From assembly GCA_025937835.1 (NCBI GenBank), contig JAICQO010000064.1:1-39123 (forward strand): a stretch of 39,123 nt of DNA, read 5' to 3'. The notes beneath the pieces are model-generated. The model was not told the origin of the DNA and searched no databases. It saw only the letters and a list, made by a program, of their open reading frames with translations. Shown here one piece after another: positions 9,101 to 16,470 of this stretch. A program made the translations under genes and the position numbers. The number at the start of each line of letters is the position of its first letter. Position 1 is the first letter of the stretch. Source of the DNA: Polyangiaceae bacterium (GTDB lineage Bacteria > Myxococcota_A > Polyangia > Polyangiales > Polyangiaceae).

Positions 9101-10210
9101 GATCAGTATTGTTCTGATATTCAGGTTCCCTGTTGGGACGCCAATCTTCAGGGAAACAACTCGGGAACCCAGAACATCGGACGCGTCGCGACGCTCTTGA
9201 TGGACATGTTTGATGGCCAAGGGGCCGAGCGCACGGCGAACGTGCCGACCAATGCTGACGCATGGGTCTTCGATCCCGCTACATCCGGTATCGCCTATAG
9301 CACCAATCCCAGCGGCGATGGGAATGACGACACGGCGCTTGAGCGGGTGGCGTTGCCGGGCGATGCCATTCGCGCGGTGTCTGGGTGGCTTGCTCAGTCG
9401 ATGGAACCATTCATCGAGTACGACTTCGGAGACGGTCACTGGGAAGCTGCAGGACATGCGATCGACGACATGAAAATCCGCGGGGCAGTCAACGCGACCA
9501 TGTTGAACGAAGGTGTAAGCTGGTGCGATCGTTGCCGAGTGTTGGCACTGCACGAACCTGGGGCCACCACGACCGATGTGCGCAGTCTATGGCAGAGCTG
9601 CCTTGCCGACACCGAGTTGAGCGCCGTGCTGGGCCCGGGGCCGGATCCAGCTAACCTGCGGCTGGATGCCAACACCTGCACGGCCTGTCCGGACGGCTTT
9701 ACATCGGATGCCAATGGGCAATGCGTAGTCTGTCCGAACACGGTCGTTGGCAACAGCTGCGAGTTCTGTGTGACGGACCTGGTTCTCGACGGCAACACTC
9801 TGCCGTTCGGGAATCACGTGTTCGACGTGAACCAAACGAGCCCCACGGACAATTGCCCGAACCTGCTGGTCGTTGAGGTTCAGAACGCCGACGGCGTGTT
9901 CACGAGAGGCGCCGATTCCTTCATCGGCCACATCGACACGACTCCGATGACGGAATCGAATTGCGAGAGACCATTCGCTCTGACGACGACGTTCCTCGGC
10001 AGCACCGGTACCCCAACCAATGACGTCCAGGCGGCCACGGGCGCGTGGGGAACATGCACGCCGCCGGTCTGCCTAACCCCGTGCGTGGGGCTGCCGAAGC
10101 ACGCCGTAACTCCTGCAGAGGCTGCAGGCCATACGGTCTTCTTTCGAACCCCAGCAAGCCCGAGTGCGTTCCTCGAGATTGACGTGGGAGTTGGGGTCAT
10201 TATTGAGTGA
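6122..10210 (+). CDS. Large putative surface lipoprotein with zinc-metallopeptidase motif
   Basis: This encodes a 1362-aa exported protein. The signal peptide ends in lipobox LGAC (Cys28), predicting lipidation. Residues about 40-330 are rich in short beta repeats with recurring LEPD/KLR phrases (VSLEPDQK, IALEPDAK, VWLEPDTK), suggesting a beta-solenoid-like module. Further beta-rich regions follow, then a Gly/Ala-rich hydrophobic stretch (about 860-900). Next is HEYGH (922-926) with a possible third ligand in TNEAVAEYFEG (E964), the arrangement of a gluzincin-type zinc peptidase. The C-terminal third contains a cysteine-rich CxxCPxG segment (about 1180-1225) similar to furin/EGF-like spacers. 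I infer a cell-surface peptidase or adhesin; substrate unknown. It heads a block of lipoprotein genes that also carries an Lnt enzyme. Start: ATG 6122 with GGGAGG upstream. Confidence 0.8.
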   Translation: MGTTTSLRRFWLFALLAVGLSAAVLGACSSEVQPADDTKTLVQATVTDPGATTPLTLSFQLHTSVPLTDVVVAARDLAKFADRVNLAKTTDVTQGRIEVGNQAKTGNLAAHTTVKLGHQTVVSGDVRAGGTVTREASTVVTGAVSKNLGPQPTTTVAWTIKVPVANLGNVSLEPDQKRDLLPGRYGNLVVKSRAQLTLHTGVYAFGSIALEPDAKLRIEDREGPVQIVGSGAFTFRGAVVSARQSIPQVLFALQGTQDVFVEKPFTGVLIAPNATVRFQAALPQGHRAIVVGKNVWLEPDTKIRRHPFDWSSLVGAKLDPMPPNVPVHKMPADETELTINIPPVGGTSTTKTASIGTPRKFRLVPKYTVEGGIIGNGTVVFRFNPGSGFVTCTYKGQSPDAAPDTADELIQGTSLVLQGCSDGQPATAERTANQFELTVNPIPNFPVTVQPPLQRPHVCEDIMELLSPAETRSMRQGFNWSSATKVPDNNPDGSPTLYPAWVYIRNKEEALALKKLFIHVLSHPLFDEELMQYAGKCGTFTNPGDGEGTFVSALMPGRTYNRLIDALTSGDVSGDRVIFDAVILRPVPVAARNANGSINLQVLGRAGFRYLDYEANPFAPDNEIVLDGGGSKVWTDALAWVGQAARDAGEIVTGILNEIDQFFRGEVEVTVWVHALTADPLFGSDVLHRAWGVNAGEPIGASGMQVKILQKMFGTPVPTTAKDDTNVHGRAIMDVTQDAAIRGKGLCIELRTRAAIVTDFLIASELCDLRGYDAASGTTNTVEDFRLDRLEADTTLDLHIDNARLAGFYQANDVFAYSEDVMDYEPKRARILSGYWATTFTTDTATGYKRLYAPCLNFPNSFSDAMALAAAGGGAIIGSILPGVGSATGAIALGTFASVVGNSDIVMSTESKVRLSRGVLSHEYGHYMFCNMIYDADGEAVDHVIWGTMIRGDLVNFPLRYTNEAVAEYFEGQVASGADYGWLQQAHASSTAGDQYCSDIQVPCWDANLQGNNSGTQNIGRVATLLMDMFDGQGAERTANVPTNADAWVFDPATSGIAYSTNPSGDGNDDTALERVALPGDAIRAVSGWLAQSMEPFIEYDFGDGHWEAAGHAIDDMKIRGAVNATMLNEGVSWCDRCRVLALHEPGATTTDVRSLWQSCLADTELSAVLGPGPDPANLRLDANTCTACPDGFTSDANGQCVVCPNTVVGNSCEFCVTDLVLDGNTLPFGNHVFDVNQTSPTDNCPNLLVVEVQNADGVFTRGADSFIGHIDTTPMTESNCERPFALTTTFLGSTGTPTNDVQAATGAWGTCTPPVCLTPCVGLPKHAVTPAEAAGHTVFFRTPASPSAFLEIDVGVGVIIE

Positions 10211-10272
10211 GTCCTGACCTGCCGGTGAAGCACTGGGTTCACGCTCACACGGAAACCAGGCTAAGCTGTCGC

Positions 10273-10815
10273 ATGCAGGATGTTTCCATACGACGGAGGT
10301 CGCCACGGCTCGGGCTCGGCTTGAGCTTGGCGGCCCTCGTATCGCTCGTCGGCGCGGCCTGTGTTGGGGACCTGGAGCCTTGCCCCGGGGTCCAGAAGGG
10401 CGCAGCCTTCGAGATTGAAGTGCTGGGCTCCCAGGAGCCGGGCCTCTCTTGCCACGCGGCATATGGCCTAGAGGCAGGGACGCTGATCGAAGGCGTCGTT
10501 GCTGATACCGTCGGAGAAGGGGATTGCGAGGCGGGTGTGCCCGAGATCGAGCGCGTGGGCGATTGGTCATGGGTTCGCGAGCGCAAGGCGCGGATCATCG
10601 GCGGTCACACGCTGGAGGGCCACTATGTGATCACGAACGGCGCCTGCTCGGCGACGCTGTGGTTGATCCTTTGGGATGAACCGCCGCTCGCATGCGACGC
10701 TAGCCGAGGCGAAGGCTGCAGCTTGGAGGCGCGCATCTTCCCGGTCGACGGAGCCTGGGACAGTTGTCCGATGTTCTGCAACGGGCAACTGGACGTTCGT
10801 GCGCAACGGTTGTGA
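10273..10815 (+). CDS. Putative lipoprotein, 180 aa
   Basis: The start is ATG 10273, which puts a signal peptide at the N-terminus: a basic stretch (IRRRSPRLG), a hydrophobic core (LSLAALVSLVG), then GAAC. Cys31 is the likely lipidated residue, although Gly at -3 is not ideal for a lipobox. The mature part is acidic with eight or so cysteines in spaced pairs (for example CPGV, SCHAAYG, GDCEAG, GACSAT, CPMFC), suggesting disulfide-linked structure. No family is recognised. The gene follows the large metallopeptidase lipoprotein by 62 bases and precedes the metzincin gene. The frame is open 66 bases further upstream, but the extra residues would spoil the signal peptide. Confidence 0.65.
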   Translation: MQDVSIRRRSPRLGLGLSLAALVSLVGAACVGDLEPCPGVQKGAAFEIEVLGSQEPGLSCHAAYGLEAGTLIEGVVADTVGEGDCEAGVPEIERVGDWSWVRERKARIIGGHTLEGHYVITNGACSATLWLILWDEPPLACDASRGEGCSLEARIFPVDGAWDSCPMFCNGQLDVRAQRL

Positions 10816-10861
10816 CCTCCGGGTCCACCCACCGGCTGCCTGCTCACGGGCACCAAAATCC

Positions 10862-11590
10862 TTGGGCCGAACCACGTCGGTGGCCGCCTGCCTCCTCACA
10901 CTCGCCTGCCGAGGAACCGACGGCGTAGCGGGGGCCGCGACGAGTGACGCCGGGGCGCCGCTGCGTTGGGCCACGCGCGAAATCATCTTGCGAGCCGCTC
11001 CAGAGGTCGCCGGGGCCGCGATCGAACCCCGGGTAAGCGTCGCTCTCGAGCGCGCCGCGGCCACGTGGAATGCTGCCCTACGCCGATGCGACGCTCCGCG
11101 GCTCGTGATTGATGCGCCGCTGGTCCGCCCGGCCATCCGCCAAGACCTCGTCAACGAGGTGCTTTTTCACCGTCGCGAGTGGTGTCCGCCCTCCGCCGTT
11201 GACTTCGAGGAGTGTTACGACCGATCTCTAAACGCTTCCACGAGGCTGCGGCCGCGTCTAGACGCGGTCGGCGCGCGCGACGGAGAGATCCAAGAGGCCG
11301 ACATCGAGATCAACGGTGCGGCGTTCCGCTGGTCCCTCGACGGCAAAGAATCGGGCACGTTGAGCCTGGAGGCGGCTCTCGTGCACGAGCTGGGGCATGT
11401 TCTGGGGCTCGACCATCCTTGCTCGGGTGGCGGTCCCGGAGCCAGACGCGGTCTCGTGCCATGTAGCGACGCCGGGGCGCGTCGCGCCGTCATGCATCCG
11501 GACGCCGCAGAAATCCTGATTGGGCAGAAGCCCGAACCCCTCGGGGCCGAAGTCGAAATGGTTTGCCGGAACCATGCGCTACGCCAGTGA
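10862..11590 (+). CDS. Metzincin-type (matrixin-like) zinc peptidase, lipoprotein
   Basis: The zinc-binding signature HELGHVLGLDH (residues 175-185 with start at TTG 10862) is the complete HExxHxxGxxH metzincin motif. A Met-turn follows (AVMHP, Met211). The sequence before it (IEINGAAFRWS, LSLEAALVHELG) fits matrixin-type peptidases. The proposed TTG start gives a short signal peptide with lipobox LTLAC, so the enzyme is probably exported and lipid-anchored. The frame remains open back to 10676 but overlaps the preceding gene, so the start is uncertain; GTG 10880 is another option. The 3' end overlaps the lnt start by 17 bases, implying co-translation. Probable role: extracellular or surface proteolysis. 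Confidence 0.78.
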   Translation: MGRTTSVAACLLTLACRGTDGVAGAATSDAGAPLRWATREIILRAAPEVAGAAIEPRVSVALERAAATWNAALRRCDAPRLVIDAPLVRPAIRQDLVNEVLFHRREWCPPSAVDFEECYDRSLNASTRLRPRLDAVGARDGEIQEADIEINGAAFRWSLDGKESGTLSLEAALVHELGHVLGLDHPCSGGGPGARRGLVPCSDAGARRAVMHPDAAEILIGQKPEPLGAEVEMVCRNHALRQ

Positions 11591-13154
11591 CAGAGCCTGG
11601 CTCGTAGCGCGAGCGCGGTGGGTCCTCGCTGGGCTCGGTTCGGCGATCTTGGTGCGGGCTACCGTGCCTCCGTTTGATCTTGCGCCGCTCGCTCTGTTCG
11701 CGTGGGTCCCGCTGTTGTTGCTCGCCGGACGCGCGCCCCTGCGGATGGTTCTGGGGGCGGCGTTGCTTCAGGGCGTCGTGCTCAACCTGAGCGCGCAAAG
11801 CTGGGTGGGATCAGGTCTCGAGGGCGCCGCTTCAGCGTCCCCGGGGGCTGCATTCGGAGCGTGGATTCTGCTGGCGGTTCTACAGGGTCTGCGCACGCCA
11901 GCCGTGTTGCTGGTCGTGCATTGGGCCGCAGTTTACCGCTGCCCGGTCTGGGTTGCGTTTCCCCTTGTGCAGGCAACCGCCGAGGTGCTTCTTCCGGGCT
12001 TGTTTCCTTGGACGCTCGCGCTCCAAGTGCACGTGGTGCCCCAGTGGCTCCAAGCTGCTTCCCTCGGCGGGTTAGCTGCGGTCACGTTCTGGCTCGGTAT
12101 CGTCAATGGACTGGTGACATGTGCGTTCCTTTGTCGCCGCAGGCGGCTGGCGAGCATCTTCGTGGGGGCCGCGACGGCCGTGGTGGCGCTGGTTTCGGCA
12201 TTTGGCCACGCGGTGCTCCTGCGAGTTGACGACCGGGAGACGGCGAGCGCGCCCGGTCGCATTCTTGTCGGCCACTTCGGTACGCTCGTGGACGAGCAAC
12301 GTCGCGAACCGGTGCCGGTTCTACGTAGGCAAACACTCGCAAGCCTGAAGCAGCATGATGCGGTCGATCTCGCGATTTGGCCGGAGACCGTCGTGCAGAA
12401 TCCGACGCCGATGCGCCGGGTGCCGCAGCTGGCACGGGACTATCTGCTCCGCGATCGCCGAGGGGGAACTAGCGCCCCCGTCCTTGGCGTCCCACTGCTG
12501 TTCGGCCTTGCAGTCGAAGACGCCGGCCGGCTCTTCAACTCGGCCGTCCTCGTCCGCGAGCCGGGGATCGTCCTGGGCCGCTACGACAAGCAAGCGTTGG
12601 TCCCTCTTGGCGAGTCGCGCACGATTGTGGCTGGGCTCCCTGATCTGGGATCGCTTGCACCTACGGCCGGTGACTTTTCGCGCGGTTCAGGCGCTGCCAC
12701 GCTGCAGGTGGGGAGTCACCGCGTCGCTGTGTCCATCTGCTACGAGGACATCCTTCCGGAACTCGTCCGACGCAGCGTACTTGCGGGCGATCCTGAGCTC
12801 TTGGTCAACTTGACGAGCGACGCATGGTTCCGTGGCACGGATGCGGTCGACTTCCACCTGGCACTCGCCAAGCTTCGCAGCGTGGAGCATCGAAAGTACC
12901 TGGTTCGTTCGACGCGCGACGGAGCATCAGCTGTCATCGACAGCGGCGGGCGAGTGCTCCGGCAAGTGGACGCAGCTTCAACCGAGGCTTTCGTCGCCAC
13001 GATTCGGTGGCTGCCTGGCTCCACGATCTATGCTCGCTACGGCACGGCGTGGCTGCCTGGGGCGGCGATCGTGGCAGTTCTGGTCGCGCTGGCACGGTCC
13101 CGCCGGGGGCGCCGAACCGCCGGGCGGCAAAGACGTCGAAGCCACCTCTCCTGA
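11574..13154 (+). CDS. lnt: Apolipoprotein N-acyltransferase
   Basis: Lnt adds the third acyl chain to the N-terminal cysteine of lipoproteins in the inner membrane. The 526-aa protein starts at ATG 11574, overlapping the metzincin gene. The N-terminal half consists of hydrophobic membrane segments (about residues 10-215). The C-terminal half is the nitrilase-type domain with catalytic Glu in WPET (E271), Lys in YDKQALVP (K339) and Cys in ICYED (C389). These match E. coli E267, K335 and C387. The second glutamate in VPLGE (E347) and the NxxSDAWF motif are also present, so it looks active. A final membrane segment is at about 490-510. It is unusual to find Lnt in an island, immediately beside four lipoprotein genes; it may be an accessory copy dedicated to them. 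Confidence 0.93.
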   Translation: MRYASDRAWLVARARWVLAGLGSAILVRATVPPFDLAPLALFAWVPLLLLAGRAPLRMVLGAALLQGVVLNLSAQSWVGSGLEGAASASPGAAFGAWILLAVLQGLRTPAVLLVVHWAAVYRCPVWVAFPLVQATAEVLLPGLFPWTLALQVHVVPQWLQAASLGGLAAVTFWLGIVNGLVTCAFLCRRRRLASIFVGAATAVVALVSAFGHAVLLRVDDRETASAPGRILVGHFGTLVDEQRREPVPVLRRQTLASLKQHDAVDLAIWPETVVQNPTPMRRVPQLARDYLLRDRRGGTSAPVLGVPLLFGLAVEDAGRLFNSAVLVREPGIVLGRYDKQALVPLGESRTIVAGLPDLGSLAPTAGDFSRGSGAATLQVGSHRVAVSICYEDILPELVRRSVLAGDPELLVNLTSDAWFRGTDAVDFHLALAKLRSVEHRKYLVRSTRDGASAVIDSGGRVLRQVDAASTEAFVATIRWLPGSTIYARYGTAWLPGAAIVAVLVALARSRRGRRTAGRQRRRSHLS

Positions 13155-13188
13155 GCTAACATCATGAACTCGCAGACGAGGTAGCACG

Positions 13189-14190
13189 ATGACAAAGAAG
13201 TCTATGCAACGGCGGCGTGCAACGCGATCGAAATCAGATTCGAATCGAGCCTTGACGGCAGCCCTTTCCGTCGCTTTCGGGATAGTGACCGCGCTTGGGT
13301 GCGGGCCTGCGGAGAGCAATGACGACCAGCCGACGCCGCCCGGGTCGACTTCGTCAGAGCAAGCCTTCGCGGACGCACTCGTTTCGGCGTTTTGCGAGGG
13401 GCTCGCTGCGTGCTGTTCGAGCCGTGCTCGTGCGCTGGAGACGACGATTTGCGAAACGAAGATCCGGTCCATCGTTGCCGGGCGAGCGACCCCGAGCGAC
13501 GACGTGCGTTTCGACCAAGGCGCGGCCGAGCAATGCCTAACGAACGTGCGCGCAACGCTCTCGACCTGCGCGGGCGTCGAACTCGAGCCCTGCGACCGTG
13601 TCTACGTGGGCACGCTCGCGGCGGGCCAAGCGTGCGATCGGAACGACGAATGCGCGCCCGTCGAAGGGAGCTCCACCTATTGTCAGGGCGTTTGCAAAGC
13701 CGCGCGGCGGGAGGCGGCAGGCGGGAGCTGCGCCCGAACTTGTCGTGCTGAAGATGATTGCTTCGTGCTCCCCGGAGAGCCTGCCGCCGATGTGACGAAC
13801 AAGGCCAGCTGGGGGGAGTGCTTCACCGAAGACGGCCTGGCCTGTGTTGGCGGTAGTTGCGTGCACGCGCCCGCAGGGGGCGTTGCGTGTCTGGCCGGGT
13901 CTTTCTGTGATCGCGGTTTCGGGTGTGTGGCCGGGGTCTGCACATCGCTGCCAGCCGTCGGCGAGGCATGCACGAGGAGCTGCGCGCCGGGAGCCGCTTG
14001 TTCAGGTACTGGTGTCTGCCGGCAAGCGCTATCCGCGGGCTCGCCGTGCGCCGAGGACGAGGACTGTGCGTCGGCGAAGTGCGGCAGGGATGCGTGTACA
14101 GCGGAGAGCTGTCCGTCGGCTTGTCAATCTCCCACCCTGGGGCCAGCACATGGCACGGCGCAGGAATGCGCCGGGACGGTTCATCTATAG
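13189..14190 (+). CDS. Cysteine-rich lipoprotein
   Basis: This encodes 333 aa. The N-terminus has a basic region (KKSMQRRRATRSKSD) and a hydrophobic segment ending in lipobox TALGC (Cys38), predicting a lipoprotein. The mature part contains about 35 cysteines in repeated CxxxxxC patterns with phrases such as CDRNDECAP, SFCDRGFGC and CAEDEDCASAKC. These resemble the cysteine-rich (Dickkopf-like/EGF-like) secreted lipoproteins that are numerous in myxobacteria. Likely role: cell-surface protein stabilised by disulfides, with no catalytic motif visible. Start: ATG 13189 with GAGGTAG about six bases upstream. It is the last gene of the lipoprotein/Lnt block, 34 bases after lnt, and converges on the Shango-like operon. 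Confidence 0.75.
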   Translation: MTKKSMQRRRATRSKSDSNRALTAALSVAFGIVTALGCGPAESNDDQPTPPGSTSSEQAFADALVSAFCEGLAACCSSRARALETTICETKIRSIVAGRATPSDDVRFDQGAAEQCLTNVRATLSTCAGVELEPCDRVYVGTLAAGQACDRNDECAPVEGSSTYCQGVCKAARREAAGGSCARTCRAEDDCFVLPGEPAADVTNKASWGECFTEDGLACVGGSCVHAPAGGVACLAGSFCDRGFGCVAGVCTSLPAVGEACTRSCAPGAACSGTGVCRQALSAGSPCAEDEDCASAKCGRDACTAESCPSACQSPTLGPAHGTAQECAGTVHL

Positions 14191-14248
14191 ACGGATCGAC
14201 GAGATCGACGCCCATGGTATGGATGCGCCATCCTCGACCTCACTCGCC

Positions 14249-14264
14249 CGTGATCTCGATCACG
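14249..14264. terminator. Weak hairpin between converging genes
   Basis: CGTGAT, loop CTCG, ATCACG: a perfect 6-bp stem in the 111-base gap between the converging Cys-rich lipoprotein gene and sngC. There is no T-run on either side, so it is only a candidate bidirectional terminator. Confidence 0.3.
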
Positions 14265-14301
14265 ACGTGCGCCCGGTTGCATCAGAACACAGAGGCAGCG
14301 C

Positions 14302-16470
14302 CTACCCCGAAAGGAGAGCTGCCACTCTCGCCGCCTCCGCGACGTCGAGCTCATCTCGAACAAAAGCGATGCGCCACAGCTCCGACGGCAGAAAGCGTTC
14401 AAATTTCTCACGCCCCAGCTCGCGTAGCCTCATCTTTTCGTCCGCGAACTCTGCTAGGCGCGACTCATTGGGCGATGCGGCAAATTCGCGCAAAATGCTT
14501 CCAAACTCGGCCGGTTCGCACTCGACGTCGAATCCGACGCCTTCGTCGGAATAGCGCACGCCGGCAGCTGCGAGAGCGATCGACAGCGTCTGCTGAACGC
14601 GGCTGCCTCCGAAGACGAACGCCCGGACGCCGACCTCGAACGGTTGCGCCACCGGCTCGAAGGCGTTGCACTTCGTCGCCGTTGCGCGGGCGTGTTCCAG
14701 CACATCGCGAGCCGTCTCGTCGATGTACGTCGGCACATTGGTCTCGACCAGCAGAGCGCGCATCTTCTCGTGCACCCGGCGATGGATCGCCCCGATTCTC
14801 GGAATGAACCAGGGCGCGCGGCGGCCCCGAGCAGGGCTTACCAGTACCTCCTGACGCTCGGGATCGATCTCCTCTACTCGCCAACGTCGTCCAGCAAGGA
14901 TCAGGTGTTCGCCCGGGGGTGGGGGGATCGCGATGGTTCCAATCAGGTCGGCGTTACAGACGACACGCAGCTCGGACGCGGCGTTGAATGCTGCGTAGAA
15001 CGTGTAGTGCTCGACGATCTTCTGGCCTTCGACGCCGAGGACCAGCGTTCGGTCGGGCATTTGCTCGAGAAGCTCAAGGCTACCGAGTTGGCGCAACAGT
15101 ACGGCAAAATCGGCGCGACTGACGCCGGAGAAGCTGCCGGCGTCCACAAGGCGATCATACAGTGGTGATGCCTGGATGCCCCCGGTTTCCGCCAGAACCG
15201 AGAGGACTTGGTGAACGAGCGTCGAGAGGTGGCTCCTTCCCGTGTCCGGCGGTTCCACGAACCCCTCCAGCATGAGCTCTATGACGGCGACGCCTTGAAT
15301 GAACGGGAGGTGAAGCAGGTCCCAGATGTCGGACTTCTCGGTGGGAGCGTCCTCGACGAAGAACCCTCTGAGGGTTCGTCGTTCGTTGGCCCGTCGTCCG
15401 CTGCGCCCGAGCCGCTGCGTGAGGGAAGCAACGGACCAGGGGGCCGCAACTTGGATGACTTCGTCGATCTCGCCGATGTCGATGCCCATCTCGAGCGTGT
15501 TCGAGCAGACGGCGGTGCACGGGCGATCCTGCCTGAGGCGGGCCTCCGCAGATTCGCGTCGCTCTTTCGACAGTGATCCGTGATGGACGACGATCTCGTC
15601 GGGCAAGCACATTTGCTCCGCCTGCGTGGCCATTTCATCCGCGACTTCCTCGATGCGGGACTTCGAGTTCGCGAACACCAGGTTCGTCTTCCCGTGGCAC
15701 GCGACGAGGATCGAACGGCCGAGCTCCGCGAGAGATGGGTCCGCCTCTCGGTCCGTGCCTTCACCGGGCGGCCTTCGCCAGATTGCTCGTACCCGGATAG
15801 CGATGGTCGAGGCGCTTGCCTCGTCAGAAATCAATGTAGCAGGAGCACCATTCGGTCGAAGCCAGCGAAGTGCTCGCTCCGGTTCCCCAATCGTTGCGGA
15901 GAGCCCGATGCGCGTGGGATTGCAGCCCGCTCGCAGCTGAAGGCGGTGCAACTGGCTGCGGAGTTGTGCTCCGCGCTCACTAGCGAGAAACGCGTGCAGC
16001 TCGTCGATGACGACGTAGTCGAGGCGCGCGAAGACCGCGGCCATCTTCGCCGGTCTCAGCACGAACATCGCTTCCAGCGACTCCGGCGTGATCAGGAGCA
16101 CGCCGCCGGGCGAATTGAGAAGATTCTTTCTCGCGCTGGCATCAACGTCCCCGTGCCATTTGTGGACCGGGAGATCCATGCGAGAGCAGAGATCCTCGAT
16201 CCGTCGAAACTGATCGTTGATCAACGCTTTCAAAGGACCAACGTACATTGCCCGGACGGAACCTCGCGGTTCGTCCGCGATCGCGGAAAGGATCGGAAGA
16301 AACGCCGCTTCGGTCTTTCCGCTCGCGGTCGGAGAACTGACGATGCAGTCGCCGCCGGCGTTGAGGAGGTGGACGATGCCTTGCTTCTGAACAGGGCGAA
16401 GCTCGGTCCACTTCATGTCCCAGAGCTTCCGCTGGACGGCCGGGTGCAAGAGGTCGAAAGCTGTCCCCAT
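14302..16470 (-). CDS. sngC: Shango-like helicase SngC (Lhr-type DEAD/DEAH SF2 helicase)
   Basis: This 722-aa helicase has Walker A SPTASGKT (46-53), DELH box (156-159), SAT (191-193) and motif VI QRLGRSGR (352-359), followed by a long C-terminal region typical of Lhr-like enzymes. It should be an ATP-driven DNA translocase or unwinding enzyme. Its ATG overlaps the stop of the preceding ATPase gene by one base (TGATG). It is the third gene of a coupled operon TerB protein-ATPase-helicase, which is the composition described for the Shango anti-phage system (SngA, SngB, SngC). The closest alternative is BrxHI of type 2 BREX, but no PglX or PglZ gene is present. The identity as Shango is by domain composition and order, not by alignment. 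Confidence 0.82.
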   Translation of the reverse strand: MGTAFDLLHPAVQRKLWDMKWTELRPVQKQGIVHLLNAGGDCIVSSPTASGKTEAAFLPILSAIADEPRGSVRAMYVGPLKALINDQFRRIEDLCSRMDLPVHKWHGDVDASARKNLLNSPGGVLLITPESLEAMFVLRPAKMAAVFARLDYVVIDELHAFLASERGAQLRSQLHRLQLRAGCNPTRIGLSATIGEPERALRWLRPNGAPATLISDEASASTIAIRVRAIWRRPPGEGTDREADPSLAELGRSILVACHGKTNLVFANSKSRIEEVADEMATQAEQMCLPDEIVVHHGSLSKERRESAEARLRQDRPCTAVCSNTLEMGIDIGEIDEVIQVAAPWSVASLTQRLGRSGRRANERRTLRGFFVEDAPTEKSDIWDLLHLPFIQGVAVIELMLEGFVEPPDTGRSHLSTLVHQVLSVLAETGGIQASPLYDRLVDAGSFSGVSRADFAVLLRQLGSLELLEQMPDRTLVLGVEGQKIVEHYTFYAAFNAASELRVVCNADLIGTIAIPPPPGEHLILAGRRWRVEEIDPERQEVLVSPARGRRAPWFIPRIGAIHRRVHEKMRALLVETNVPTYIDETARDVLEHARATATKCNAFEPVAQPFEVGVRAFVFGGSRVQQTLSIALAAAGVRYSDEGVGFDVECEPAEFGSILREFAASPNESRLAEFADEKMRLRELGREKFERFLPSELWRIAFVRDELDVAEAARVAALLSG

